This document shows positions 16,156 to 24,790 of a DNA stretch of 64,000 bases, in pieces. Both the position numbers and the translations under genes were made by a program. The stretch lies in contig JAFRAJ010000050.1 of assembly GCA_017405465.1 (NCBI GenBank), positions 1-64,000 of the forward strand. The letters are read 5' to 3'. How positions within the stretch are numbered: position 1 is the first letter of the stretch; every line of letters starts with the position of its first letter. The notes beneath the pieces are model-generated. The model saw only the letters and a list, made by a program, of their open reading frames with translations, ran no database searches and had not been told where the DNA came from. Origin of the DNA: Oscillospiraceae bacterium. Its GTDB lineage: Bacteria > Bacillota > Clostridia > Oscillospirales > Ruminococcaceae.

Positions 16156-17478
16156 ATGCACGATCTGTTAGTAAGGAACGCCAGCGTACTCAACCCGGAC
16201 ATGTCCATATCAGAGCACAAAGACGTTTTTGTCGACGGCAACACCATCTCTTCCATAGCAGACACTTCCGCCGTTTCTGAAGCATCAAAGATCATAGACG
16301 GCACCGGAAAGCTCGTTATGCCGGGTTTCGTGGACAGCCACACTCATCTCTGCCAGACACTTCTCAGGGGCAGGACCATAGAAGAGTGGCCCATGATCTG
16401 GACACGTTTCCTGATTCCCTTCGAAAGCAATCTTACAGAAGAAGACGTCTACTGGGGTGCTCAGCTTGCCTGCCTTGAAATGATCAAAAGCGGTACTACT
16501 GCTTTTATAGAGTCAGGCGGAATCCACATGGCCGATGTGGCGGAAGCAACGATCAAAGCTGGCCTCAGAGCAGCCATTGCCAAATCCACTATGGATATGG
16601 GAGGAGTCATCCCTGCTTCTATGAAAGAGACCGTCGATGAGTGCATGACTGCAACAGAGGAGCTTTATAGCAAGTATAATGGTGCCGGCGATGACACTAT
16701 CCGCATCTGGTTTGCCATGAGAGAAGTCATGACCTGCTCACCTGAGCTCATCCGCGAGACAGCGAAGCGCGCGGCCGCTCTTAACACTGGTATCCATGCA
16801 CACCTCTGCGAGCACCACGATGAAGTCAAGTTCTGTCTTGAGAATTATCATCTGCGTCCCGCTGAGCTGCTGGAAGAGAACGGAATGCTTGGTCCCAATT
16901 TCCTTTCAGCCCACAACGTTTCACTCACAGAGCATGACATCACCATTCTAAAGAAGTATGATGCCAAGATAGTCCACTGCCCGACATCCAACCTGTCCAA
17001 CCACGGATTCCCAAAAACTCCCAGGTTCCTTGATGAGGGCATGGTGGTCGCTCTGGGAAGTGACGGGGCCAGCAGCACCAGCCTCAGTCTGTTTGAGAAG
17101 ATGCGTCTGATGCGCTATGCGATGACTGCATACTGGGGCATCCCGGTATTCGATTCCCGCGTCATGCTCTGCCTGGATCTCATGAAGATGGCTACCGTAA
17201 ACGGCGCCAGGGCAATGCTCAGAGATGATTTCGGTACAGTTGAAGCCGGCATGAAAGCAGACTTCATCACTCTTAATATCGATCAGCCTCACATCCAGCC
17301 TACCAGCAGTCTTCTCAAGACTCTCGTTACAAACGCCGGACCCGGAGATGTCTGCGACTCTGTCATCAACGGAAAGCTTGTAATGGAGAACAGGAACGTC
17401 CTCACTCTTGATGAGAAGAAGGTCATGGAAGAGTGCACGAAACGCCAGAAAGAGATCTTTGCCCGCGCAGGCATCTGA
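16156..17478 (+). CDS. Amidohydrolase, MTA/SAH deaminase-like
   Basis: 440 residues with the subtype III amidohydrolase pattern: His62-x-His64 in FVDSHTHLCQTLLRG, His216 in HAHLCEH, His253 in SAHNVSL and Asp303 in LGSDGASS. HCPTSNLSNHG and the LLRGRTIEEW block are typical of 5'-methylthioadenosine/S-adenosylhomocysteine (or 5'-deoxyadenosine) deaminases and the related TrzN/AtzA enzymes. Nucleoside deamination would fit with the guanine deaminase upstream, but the exact substrate is not readable. The start was set at the ATG behind AAAGGAG; an in-frame ATG 63 bases earlier lies in the hairpin region. Confidence 0.85.
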   Translation: MHDLLVRNASVLNPDMSISEHKDVFVDGNTISSIADTSAVSEASKIIDGTGKLVMPGFVDSHTHLCQTLLRGRTIEEWPMIWTRFLIPFESNLTEEDVYWGAQLACLEMIKSGTTAFIESGGIHMADVAEATIKAGLRAAIAKSTMDMGGVIPASMKETVDECMTATEELYSKYNGAGDDTIRIWFAMREVMTCSPELIRETAKRAAALNTGIHAHLCEHHDEVKFCLENYHLRPAELLEENGMLGPNFLSAHNVSLTEHDITILKKYDAKIVHCPTSNLSNHGFPKTPRFLDEGMVVALGSDGASSTSLSLFEKMRLMRYAMTAYWGIPVFDSRVMLCLDLMKMATVNGARAMLRDDFGTVEAGMKADFITLNIDQPHIQPTSSLLKTLVTNAGPGDVCDSVINGKLVMENRNVLTLDEKKVMEECTKRQKEIFARAGI

Positions 17479-17509
17479 TCATCTGATACTTAAACCTATA
17501 CATGAACAT

Positions 17510-17541
17510 AAGTCCGGAAGCTTCACCGAGCTTCCGGACTT
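17510..17541. terminator. Bidirectional intrinsic terminator
   Basis: A 12-bp perfect stem (AAGTCCGGAAGC / GCTTCCGGACTT) with an 8-nt loop between convergent genes. It ends the ECF-deaminase operon and, on the other strand, the lexA operon. Confidence 0.85.
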
Positions 17542-17560
17542 TCAATATTCAATAGATACT

Positions 17561-17761
17561 TTATGCTCTCTGCAAGGTGCTGCGGTGTGCTGTGACGCTT
17601 CCTGACAGTATGCAAATGGGAGTCTTCTGTCCTTCGAATTCAACGACTTTGACGACCTGACCGCACTCTTCACATTCCATAACACCGTCAGTTTCGTCAA
17701 GAAACAGCTCCCTGTTGACTGCTCCGCAATACGGACATATCACATCATAGCTTTTATTCAT
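17561..17761 (-). CDS. Small zinc-ribbon protein
   Basis: 66 residues with CPYC (about 9-12) and CEEC (about 29-32), a four-Cys zinc ribbon, followed by a short basic tail. No catalytic part is seen. Its ATG overlaps the stop of the next upstream small gene by four bases, and AAAAGGAG precedes it. It is the third gene of the lexA operon, so it may be induced with LexA; its role is unknown. Confidence 0.65.
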   Translation of the reverse strand: MNKSYDVICPYCGAVNRELFLDETDGVMECEECGQVVKVVEFEGQKTPICILSGSVTAHRSTLQRA

Positions 17762-18012
17762 CTCTGTCTCCTTTTCTCCTCTACGAACCATGTATTTCCG
17801 TCTTCAAACAAATAGGCCTGTCTTCCTCTGATCTGCACCGTATACCTGGTGCCAAGTCCTCCTGCAAGAGCAGCAGGTGCCCTTGTCCTTGCGATAAGAC
17901 GGTCGATCTTATAAGTCTGATCTTTGTATGTTATCTCTCTCGGTATCTTTCCAGTATCTTTCGAATGCAGGACAAGAACGTCTACATATACTTTGTTTCC
18001 GATAGGCTCCAA
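17758..18012 (-). CDS. Small protein downstream of lexA, unknown function
   Basis: 84 residues, beginning with TTG one base past the lexA stop, with GGTGGGA as a weak ribosome site. The sequence is basic and beta-rich (KVYVDVLVLHSKDTGKIPRE, YTVQIRGRQAYLFEDGNTWF). I do not recognise a family. The tight spacing on both sides makes it a real gene of the lexA operon and suggests co-translation. Confidence 0.65.
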   Translation of the reverse strand: MEPIGNKVYVDVLVLHSKDTGKIPREITYKDQTYKIDRLIARTRAPAALAGGLGTRYTVQIRGRQAYLFEDGNTWFVEEKRRQR

Positions 18013-18651
18013 TCATCCCACCGCCCTTTCCTGTGATGAGAGCGACTTGATCACATGTTTCGCCACTCCCTGAACAGCAAGCGATCTGACCTTAATCCTT
18101 TCCCCCGGATAGGTTTTCTCGTTTCTGTAGCTGAGCACATATCTGCTGCTGGCACTGTCAAAACCGAGGTACTGCTTCAGAGTATTCTCGCTGTTCTCGT
18201 CCAGTGCGACGATGATATCACCTTCAGATGCAGTCTGCTGACGTTTTATAAGAACCAGGTCACCTTCACTGATCCCTGCATCTTCCATGGAATCACCCTG
18301 CGCTCTGAGAAGATAGAAATCTCCTCTTCCGAACAGAGATTCAGGAAGTCTGATGTATTCCTCGATATACTCTTCTTCCAATCCGGGCTCACCGCAATGT
18401 ATGGAACCGACTACAGGAACAGTAAGATACCCTGCTGACATCGCTCCCATGGAAGGAGTGACGATCGAGAAACCGTCATACGTCAGCATGCCGTTTTCGC
18501 TCATCTCCTTAAGATAACTCTGTACAGATGATTTCGCTAAGCCGATACCGTCTGAGATCGTTCTTATTGAAGGTGATGTATGCTTCTTTACTGCGTAATC
18601 ATCCACGAATCGGATGATCTCATTCATCAGTTCCCTGCTCTTTGTTCTCAT
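18013..18651 (-). CDS. lexA: LexA repressor (SOS regulator)
   Basis: 212 residues. The winged-helix domain spans about 1-65 (SPSIRTISDGIGLAKSSVQSYL recognition region). The S24 peptidase domain carries the catalytic Ser121 in QGDSMEDAGI and Lys159 in ENTLKQY. The self-cleavage site, usually Ala-Gly, is Cys86-Gly87 in VGSIHCGEPG, as in UmuD. LexA represses DNA-damage genes and cleaves itself on RecA filaments. GAGGGAC precedes the ATG, and a perfect 18-bp palindrome lies just upstream, a likely site of autoregulation. Two small genes follow without a gap. Confidence 0.93.
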   Translation of the reverse strand: MRTKSRELMNEIIRFVDDYAVKKHTSPSIRTISDGIGLAKSSVQSYLKEMSENGMLTYDGFSIVTPSMGAMSAGYLTVPVVGSIHCGEPGLEEEYIEEYIRLPESLFGRGDFYLLRAQGDSMEDAGISEGDLVLIKRQQTASEGDIIVALDENSENTLKQYLGFDSASSRYVLSYRNEKTYPGERIKVRSLAVQGVAKHVIKSLSSQERAVG

Positions 18652-18665
18652 ATGCGTCCCTCTAT

Positions 18666-18683
18666 CACGGACAATTGTCCGTG
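18666..18683. promoter_or_regulatory. Candidate LexA operator (18-bp perfect palindrome)
   Basis: CACGGACAATTGTCCGTG is a perfect palindrome 15 bases upstream of the lexA ATG. It differs from the Gram-positive consensus CGAAC-N4-GTTCG, but symmetry, length and position fit an autoregulatory site. Confidence 0.7.
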
Positions 18684-18779
18684 TTTGATTTGATTTTACA
18701 CTTACTGTCTGATGATTTCAAGTACTGTTCCAAAAAGCCTTTGCAATAGGATACAATTAAAAAAAACGGAGAACTGAAA

Positions 18780-19745
18780 ATGTATTATGGAAAGATCAAA
18801 GGCCTTGACAGAAAGGTCTCGCGCATAATGGTAGGCACAGCTGCCGAACCATTTCTTTCAGGCGGTGATGCTTGCCAGATACTCGATGATGCTTTCTCGC
18901 TTGGGATAAACACGATCGATACAGCACGGAACTACGGACTTGCCGAGCGTTCAGTCGGTGACTGGATGGAAAAACGAGGAAACAGGGACGCTGTCGTCAT
19001 CCTTTCCAAATGTGCACATCCTGATGACTACTCGCCAAGACGTGTTTCCGAGAAAGACATCCGCGAAGACTTCAATGTCTCATCCGGTTATCTGAGGACT
19101 GATCACATAGATATCTATCTTCTTCATAGAGATGATCCGTCTGTACCTGCAGGCAAAGTAATAGAGATCATGAACTCTCTTCATGAGGAAGGAAAGATTG
19201 GTATTTTCGGTGCTTCAAACTGGTCAGTCGAGCGCATTTTGGAAGCTAACACCTATGCAGAAGAACATGGTCTGATCCCCTTCACTGTATCAAGTCCGAA
19301 CTACTGTCTTGCTCATCAGGTGACAGATATGTGGGGAGGCGGAGTTACTATAACCGGTCCTGAGAACAAAGATGTACGAGACTGGTATGCCTCCGGGGGA
19401 ATGCCTATAGTAGCTCATTCTCCTCTCGCACGCGGATTCCTTACCGGGAGAGTGAAAAGCGGCGACCGGCAGTCTGCTTCAGTGCTCGACAGCTTTGCAG
19501 AAGCCGGATTCCTGTGTGATGAGAATATCGAAAGGCTCCGCCGCTGTGAGCTTATGACAGAAAAAAAGAACTGCACGGTAGCGCAGCTCTCTCTTGCCTG
19601 GATCTTCTCATCCCCCATGGATGTCTATACGGCAATAAGTTCTTCCAGCAAAGCACGTATGGAGCAGAACGTCTCGGCGCTCGACATTATACTTACTTCT
19701 CAGGAAAGGGATTACCTTGACCTGGTGACTGATGTCATGCCGTGA
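18780..19745 (+). CDS. Aldo/keto reductase
   Basis: 321 residues of the AKR fold. The tetrad can be read: Asp in NTIDTARNYG with Tyr in the same block, Lys in VVILSKCAH and His in IYLLHRDD. FGASNWS is the conserved NADP-binding-region block and VAHSPLARGFLTG follows. Most likely an NADPH-dependent reductase of a carbonyl or sugar substrate; the substrate is unknown. GGAGAACTGAAA precedes the ATG. It stands alone, divergent from lexA. Confidence 0.9.
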   Translation: MYYGKIKGLDRKVSRIMVGTAAEPFLSGGDACQILDDAFSLGINTIDTARNYGLAERSVGDWMEKRGNRDAVVILSKCAHPDDYSPRRVSEKDIREDFNVSSGYLRTDHIDIYLLHRDDPSVPAGKVIEIMNSLHEEGKIGIFGASNWSVERILEANTYAEEHGLIPFTVSSPNYCLAHQVTDMWGGGVTITGPENKDVRDWYASGGMPIVAHSPLARGFLTGRVKSGDRQSASVLDSFAEAGFLCDENIERLRRCELMTEKKNCTVAQLSLAWIFSSPMDVYTAISSSSKARMEQNVSALDIILTSQERDYLDLVTDVMP

Positions 19746-19806
19746 TCATTTTCTGTTCTTGTCCAGCACTTTATAAAAAGCGTACAATAAAAACACGTAA
19801 TATCCG

Positions 19807-19846
19807 AACACAAGCTTCTTCCTTGCCGGAAGAAGCGTTGTGTTTT
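19807..19846 (+). terminator. Intrinsic terminator
   Basis: AACACAAGCTTCTTCC pairs with GGAAGAAGCGTTGTGTT (one small bulge), with a 5-nt loop and a TTTTG end. It separates the aldo/keto reductase from the next operon. Confidence 0.75.
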
Positions 19847-19876
19847 GAATGATACTGTATCTGGAGGTATCCTGTA

Positions 19877-20380
19877 TTGAGCGAATTCTGGAGCAAACTG
19901 TCCGGTTTCGACTATCTGAATATCATCTCCTGCGTCTTCACCGTTCTGGCGCTGGTCTTTACGCTCTATTTCTGGCTGCTTGATAAACTGAGTGAAGATG
20001 AGTCGAAGTTCATTGAAGGCAAGAAAGACCTTTTGGGAACACTTAACGACTGCCTGGAAAAAACAGACGGAGACCCGGAACTCAAAACTCTTCGCGACTG
20101 CATTCAAGGAGTAAACGAGAAACTGGAAGTAGTAGTGAATTACCGTTTCTGGACCCGCAGTTCTGTGAACAACGACTACCAGAAGATACAGCGGTTTTAC
20201 CAGGACAGCAGATACCTGCTCAGTACGATACGGCGTGCGATCGAATCATCCGAGCCGGAGCATCAGGATAAGTCTCTTGCAGCTATCACTGGTCTTGAGC
20301 CGGTTGAGAAAGCAGACATCCTCGCAGACTACAGAAGAGGACTCAAATACATCATCGACTATGTCGAGAACTGGCAATGA
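19877..20380 (+). CDS. Membrane protein with cytoplasmic helical domain, unknown function
   Basis: 167 residues. One N-terminal membrane segment (about 13-35) is followed by a charged, helix-rich domain with regularly spaced Leu and Glu/Lys. No known motif. The start is a TTG with GGAGG eleven bases upstream. It lies 18 bases before the next membrane-protein gene, and the three genes to 22816 appear to be one operon. The topology (one helix plus a long soluble helical part) resembles SLATT-type partners of effectors, but that is only a shape comparison. Confidence 0.65.
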   Translation: MSEFWSKLSGFDYLNIISCVFTVLALVFTLYFWLLDKLSEDESKFIEGKKDLLGTLNDCLEKTDGDPELKTLRDCIQGVNEKLEVVVNYRFWTRSSVNNDYQKIQRFYQDSRYLLSTIRRAIESSEPEHQDKSLAAITGLEPVEKADILADYRRGLKYIIDYVENWQ

Positions 20381-20398
20381 GATAGGAGAAAAGAACGA

Positions 20399-21814
20399 AT
20401 GACCATTTTAGCAGTTATCCTATACCTTCCGGTTCTGGTATTCGGCACTCACTTCATCAGGACCTGGGCTTTTAACCGGCATGAAGCCGTCACATTTGAG
20501 AGTTCTTCCATCATGACTCTCATTTCCTTGTTTCTGATCTGGGAATTCGGTCCGTCAAAGAACCGGCTCCTTCTGTCCGTTATACTTCTTCTCATGTTCA
20601 TCGCCAACGCGTTCACTCAGTGGTTCTTTTATATGCGTCTTCAGAAGACTATAAAAGATGCGTTCTCAGTCAGAACTAACTATATAAAGCAGTACCTGAC
20701 CAAGGGCAACAAGGAAAGCGGAAAAAAAGACGACTTCTCGGTAGTCGATTCCCTTGAGACTATGGCGTCTGTTGCGATAATGCCATCTTTCTCCAGATTC
20801 ATAGAGGAATCCAAATATTTCAATAATCCCGGCAACCTGATCGGTCTTGTCAAATCGATCATGAAGAGACAAAGATTCCAGAAGAAAAAATATCTCATGC
20901 GCGAGTGTTTCGCCGAGATTCTGAACCTGATCGCCCCATGCAAGCCGGATATCAAAGAAATGATGAAAGATGATAAAAGAGTGGTGCCCGGCACTGTTCT
21001 GGCGAATGACCTGGCTCTTGAAAAAAAAGATGAGATAGCCGGTCTCGTCTCATTTGATGTATTAGGCTTTGGTGCTCATATCATACTGTTCATCGTCCTT
21101 CTGCGGATCGTTCTGCACGGCACTGAAGTAGTCGCCATACCTCTTTCTCCTGTGCTCAAAACAGTATTAACGGCTCTCACTGCCCTCTTGTTTACTGCTA
21201 TCAGCCGTGTTCTAAGACATTTCGGTTTTGCAAGATATGAGTCATTCTACTATGAGCTGTCATTTACTGCTCTTGTGATAGCATCTTTCCGCATCTTTGT
21301 CAGAGCTGTTCAGGGGCAGCCTGTCTCTGGGGTCCCGGTGATGATCCTCGTATGTATTGCTGCTGTATTCGTATTCCTGTCCTGGCACAATAAACATGTT
21401 GATAAGAAACTGCATAAAAAGGTCGATCAAAAATACGATGATGTCATCAACGAAATATCTTTCGATACTGAGACAGACCGGACTAAGAAAAGGATCCTTA
21501 AAGATCTTGACACTATAAGTGAATGGACTATCGTCCCCTACAGCGGAAACAACAGCCGTTTTGCTTCTCGCCAGTCATCCGATTTCTCTTACAGTTTCAG
21601 TCATTTTGAGACGATCAACAGCAGAAAGGAATTAATGCCGTCGCTTACCGCTGATTTCATCAATAAAGTGGTCTCATCAGATAATGACAAGGTCAAGGAA
21701 GATGATTTCAGGCTCAGTTCCGAGTCCGTCAGGAGATCGAACATGATCAATGATCTGGTCGGAACAGTCTCCTTCATCGCTCTGTTCATTCTTATAGGAT
21801 ACGGATGGATCTAA
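20399..21814 (+). CDS. Multi-pass membrane protein, unknown function
   Basis: 471 residues. Hydrophobic segments are seen near 1-20, 40-90, 220-330 and at the very C-terminus (about 450-470). A basic soluble part lies between the first groups (about 95-215) and a charged part near 340-440. I do not recognise a family or active site. AGGAG lies eleven bases before the ATG. It is the middle gene of a three-gene set in which all members are membrane-linked, so a complex is plausible. Confidence 0.65.
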   Translation: MTILAVILYLPVLVFGTHFIRTWAFNRHEAVTFESSSIMTLISLFLIWEFGPSKNRLLLSVILLLMFIANAFTQWFFYMRLQKTIKDAFSVRTNYIKQYLTKGNKESGKKDDFSVVDSLETMASVAIMPSFSRFIEESKYFNNPGNLIGLVKSIMKRQRFQKKKYLMRECFAEILNLIAPCKPDIKEMMKDDKRVVPGTVLANDLALEKKDEIAGLVSFDVLGFGAHIILFIVLLRIVLHGTEVVAIPLSPVLKTVLTALTALLFTAISRVLRHFGFARYESFYYELSFTALVIASFRIFVRAVQGQPVSGVPVMILVCIAAVFVFLSWHNKHVDKKLHKKVDQKYDDVINEISFDTETDRTKKRILKDLDTISEWTIVPYSGNNSRFASRQSSDFSYSFSHFETINSRKELMPSLTADFINKVVSSDNDKVKEDDFRLSSESVRRSNMINDLVGTVSFIALFILIGYGWI

Positions 21815-22816
21815 TTGGACGTGAAAAGACTAAGTTATCGCATAATAACGATCATTTCCTTGATCCTGCTGCTTTCTGCCGCAGCAGTCATTGGAGGCGC
21901 CATGTATTACAGATCTTCTCTGAAAGATTACTTTTCAAACAGCAGCCCGGTCTGCCGGGTCCCTGATATCGATTCCGGATTTATTCCCCAGGGACTGGCA
22001 CATGATCCTTCTTCTGACTGTCTGTTCATCTCGGGATATATGGACAGTTTCGGTCAGTCACCGATCTATATGATCAACAGGAAGAACATCACTGAATCAT
22101 CAAAGATAAACATGCTTACAGAAACCGGAGAGACCTTCAAAGGACACGCAGGCGGTATTTCCGTCTATGAAGGACAGCTCTTTGTCGCAGGAAGCACCAA
22201 AGCATGTACATACTCACTTACTGTATCAGAGGTTCTCAGCGCAGCAGACGGAGATGATCTCAGTGCTGAAAAGTGTATCAGCCTCAAAAACGATAAGGAT
22301 TTCATCCGCGCCTCCTTCACATCCGTAGATGATAACGCCTTATATCTCGGAGAATTCCATAAATCTCCGATCTTCTATACCCACAGATCACATCTGGTAA
22401 AGCAGGATGGAATCAAACAAAAAGCTTATCTTGCAGGATTCAGGATAGAAGGTTCTCAGGCCATACCGGTATGTGTCTATTCTATTCCCGACAACGTACA
22501 GGGAGCATGTTTCTCAGACGGATATGTCTTCCTGTCAAGGTCTCACGGATTCCTTCCTGCCGACATCCTCTCTTATAAGCTTGATGAACTGATACAGACC
22601 GGTACCAGATCGGTACTGGGCAAAGAAGTTCCTCTCTACATATTGTCGGAAGAAAACATCAAGAAGAAGACCGCTGTCCCTCCGATGTCTGAAGAGATAA
22701 TCGTCATCGATAGCCAGTTGCTCATACTGTTTGAAGCCGCGTCCAACCGTTATTTCATCGGTAAGAAACTGGGACTGGATCAGATCTATTCGACACCAGT
22801 AGATTACTTTACATAA
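21815..22816 (+). CDS. Membrane-anchored beta-propeller-like protein, unknown function
   Basis: 333 residues with one N-terminal membrane segment (about 13-33) and an external domain. Blocks such as FIPQGLAHDPSSDCLFISGYM, GHAGGISVYEGQLFVAGS and VQGACFSDGYVFLSRSHGF recur roughly every 60-90 residues, like blades of a beta-propeller. The start is TTG directly after the previous stop, with GGATGG seven bases upstream. It may sense or bind something outside the cell as part of the preceding membrane proteins' complex, which is an inference. Confidence 0.65.
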   Translation: MDVKRLSYRIITIISLILLLSAAAVIGGAMYYRSSLKDYFSNSSPVCRVPDIDSGFIPQGLAHDPSSDCLFISGYMDSFGQSPIYMINRKNITESSKINMLTETGETFKGHAGGISVYEGQLFVAGSTKACTYSLTVSEVLSAADGDDLSAEKCISLKNDKDFIRASFTSVDDNALYLGEFHKSPIFYTHRSHLVKQDGIKQKAYLAGFRIEGSQAIPVCVYSIPDNVQGACFSDGYVFLSRSHGFLPADILSYKLDELIQTGTRSVLGKEVPLYILSEENIKKKTAVPPMSEEIIVIDSQLLILFEAASNRYFIGKKLGLDQIYSTPVDYFT

Positions 22817-22834
22817 ATCACATCTACATAGCAG

Positions 22835-22870
22835 CGATCCCGGGCACCAGAGGCGCCCGGGATCGTGTCT
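22835..22870. terminator. Bidirectional intrinsic terminator
   Basis: An 11-bp perfect GC-rich stem (CGATCCCGGGC / GCCCGGGATCG) with a 9-nt loop, then TGTCTTTTT, between convergent genes. Confidence 0.9.
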
Positions 22871-22879
22871 TTTTGTATC

Positions 22880-24031
22880 TCAAATGTTCCGGAAGACCAG
22901 CTGAGCGTAGTCATGGAAAGCAGCTCTCCATACTCTCCACTCATGATGTCCGGGATATACTTTCTGAATATAGTTGATTCCTTTCTCTCTGCACGTCTCA
23001 GTCTCCTTTTCGAACAAAGGCAGCGATATCTCCAGACTGCCTATAGCCCCGAAGAACGGATCTACTTCACGGTTGAATGTCTCTGCGTCATCAAGAGCCT
23101 TATACTGTCTTTCATGCTCCTCGTCAGTTCTGCCGGGAATAACAGGCCATGTATATCCGGTAAACAGTCCTGCCGATCCGAATACGTCGTAATGCTCCAT
23201 TATTATTTTCCCTGAGAGCAGAGACCCCATCGAAAGACCTGCAAGAGCGCGGGCTTTCTTGTCCGGTATAGCGCGGTAACTAGACTCTATGAACGGTATG
23301 CAGTCTTTTATCAGCATATCGCTGTACTGATTGATATCTTCATGCGGATCGCCGTCCTTATTGACCTGCATCATAACATTATTCATAACTATGATGAACG
23401 GTACAGCCTTTCCCTCTGCCAGAAGGTTATCCATGATGAAATTGCATTTTCCAAGATGGGTCCATACAGTTTCGTTTTCTCCGCCGCCATGCTGCATATA
23501 TAGAACAGGATACTGTTTTTCTGTCTCATCGCGGTATCTGGGAGGAGTGTATACATAACAGCACTCCATTTCTCCGGTGACCTCAGAGTAGAAATATTCC
23601 TGAGATACTGTCCCATGTGGAATATCTTTGTTAACAAGTATGAAATCCTGTTCCGGATCAGGTATCTCGATATAGTTGATGCCGAATCCCCAGCCATATC
23701 CTATAGGCGCCAGCGGATTGACGACTCTGACTCCGTCAACGTAGAATATCAGCTGCTTAAGTCCAGGCTCATCATACTGGATTATCCCGGTCCACATTCC
23801 GTCATCGCCTTTTTCAAGATTTACCAGATTTCCCGGATAACCAGCAGTCACTTCACTGGCATCTGGACCGTTAAAGCACACCCAGACCTTTCCGTCAGGC
23901 ATGACCCTGTACCCTTTTTCATTGTTCTCATGTACTCCGCCCGCACCAGCTTTCGGGATGAGCTGGCGGTTGAATCCTATAGAACGCGAATCGAAGACCT
24001 GATTCGTCAGGAATCTTTCCGGGATATTCAT
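22880..24031 (-). CDS. Alpha/beta-hydrolase esterase, enterochelin/feruloyl esterase-like
   Basis: 383 residues. An N-terminal beta-sandwich-like part (about 40-130, with KVWVCFNGPDASEV and GLKQLIFYVDGVRV, similar to a CBM48/E-set domain) precedes an esterase D-type catalytic domain. The nucleophile is Ser in LAGLSMGSLL and the likely His is in YPGHHEWRVWR near the end; YPVLYMQHGGGENE is the oxyanion region. There is no signal peptide, so it acts inside the cell, perhaps on siderophore or feruloyl-type esters. The start at ATG 24031 follows AAGGAG; an upstream in-frame start lacks a ribosome site. Confidence 0.85.
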   Translation of the reverse strand: MNIPERFLTNQVFDSRSIGFNRQLIPKAGAGGVHENNEKGYRVMPDGKVWVCFNGPDASEVTAGYPGNLVNLEKGDDGMWTGIIQYDEPGLKQLIFYVDGVRVVNPLAPIGYGWGFGINYIEIPDPEQDFILVNKDIPHGTVSQEYFYSEVTGEMECCYVYTPPRYRDETEKQYPVLYMQHGGGENETVWTHLGKCNFIMDNLLAEGKAVPFIIVMNNVMMQVNKDGDPHEDINQYSDMLIKDCIPFIESSYRAIPDKKARALAGLSMGSLLSGKIIMEHYDVFGSAGLFTGYTWPVIPGRTDEEHERQYKALDDAETFNREVDPFFGAIGSLEISLPLFEKETETCREKGINYIQKVYPGHHEWRVWRAAFHDYAQLVFRNI

Positions 24032-24108
24032 TTTAATTCTCCTTACTGTTCTTTGTTTTACGAAAATATTTTCATTGCGATCATACTGATTCACACATTA
24101 TTAGAAAA

Positions 24109-24129
24109 CGCCGGCACAATGTGCCGACG
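24109..24129 (-). terminator. Intrinsic terminator for HTH gene
   Basis: CGCCGGCAC/GTGCCGACG forms a 9-bp stem with one mismatch and a 3-nt loop. On the minus strand it is followed by TTTTCTAAT, just past the HTH gene stop. Confidence 0.7.
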
Positions 24130-24146
24130 TACTTATGTAAGCGATC

Positions 24147-24626
24147 TTACTCTATATCTCCGTTATGAACCGCAGAATCCACCCACAGTGAAAGTGAGTT
24201 AATTGCTACAGCCATCGCACTGAGTTTCTCCCTGATAGCTTCGAAGTCCTTCTTTTCATCCTCCGTGATCGCTCCGTCTACAGTGATCTCTACCAGTCTG
24301 TCTTTCTCTTTATCGAGAGCATTGAGGGTAGCCAGCACTTCCAGCGTGATCTGTGAGAGATCTTTCAACCTAAGTTCCGGAACGGTATCGATACCGATTG
24401 GACACTCTCTGGAGCAGTAATAATTGCACAGTTCCGGTTTCTTATAGCACTGAGACATCGTAACGACTTCTTCCGGTCTCGCGATCGTTTTTTCATTCTC
24501 GATCTTTTCGATCCTGTCGGCGCTGATATAACCCAGCAGTTCAGAAGCAGCTTCTCTGGTGAGATTCATCTGCTCTCTCGCTTGCTGATAGACCGTTTTA
24601 TTCTCCTTTACCGATTTCCTTCCCAT
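24147..24626 (-). CDS. HTH-type (XRE-like) regulator with Cys-rich segment
   Basis: 159 residues. An XRE-like helix-turn-helix (about 10-55, AREQMNLTREAASELLG and ISADRIEKIEN) is followed by a Cys-rich stretch CYKKPELCNYYCSRECPIG (about 60-80) and a helical C-terminal half. Four closely spaced Cys could hold a metal or sense redox state. This layout recurs in Clostridia, but the targets are not known. The ATG is preceded by GGGAGGAAGAG. No neighbour is obviously controlled. Confidence 0.75.
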   Translation of the reverse strand: MGRKSVKENKTVYQQAREQMNLTREAASELLGYISADRIEKIENEKTIARPEEVVTMSQCYKKPELCNYYCSRECPIGIDTVPELRLKDLSQITLEVLATLNALDKEKDRLVEITVDGAITEDEKKDFEAIREKLSAMAVAINSLSLWVDSAVHNGDIE

Positions 24627-24790
24627 TCTCTTCCTCCCGGACCTTGCTATTTTGCTGAATTGAGCCAATAAATGGCCTTATTTCTCTCATTCTTCTATGT
24701 TTTCAGCTGATATATGATTATACAATATCATCAGAAAACAGAAAACAGTTTCTTACGAGACTGAGTCTAGATATATAGGAGGTATCTTCA

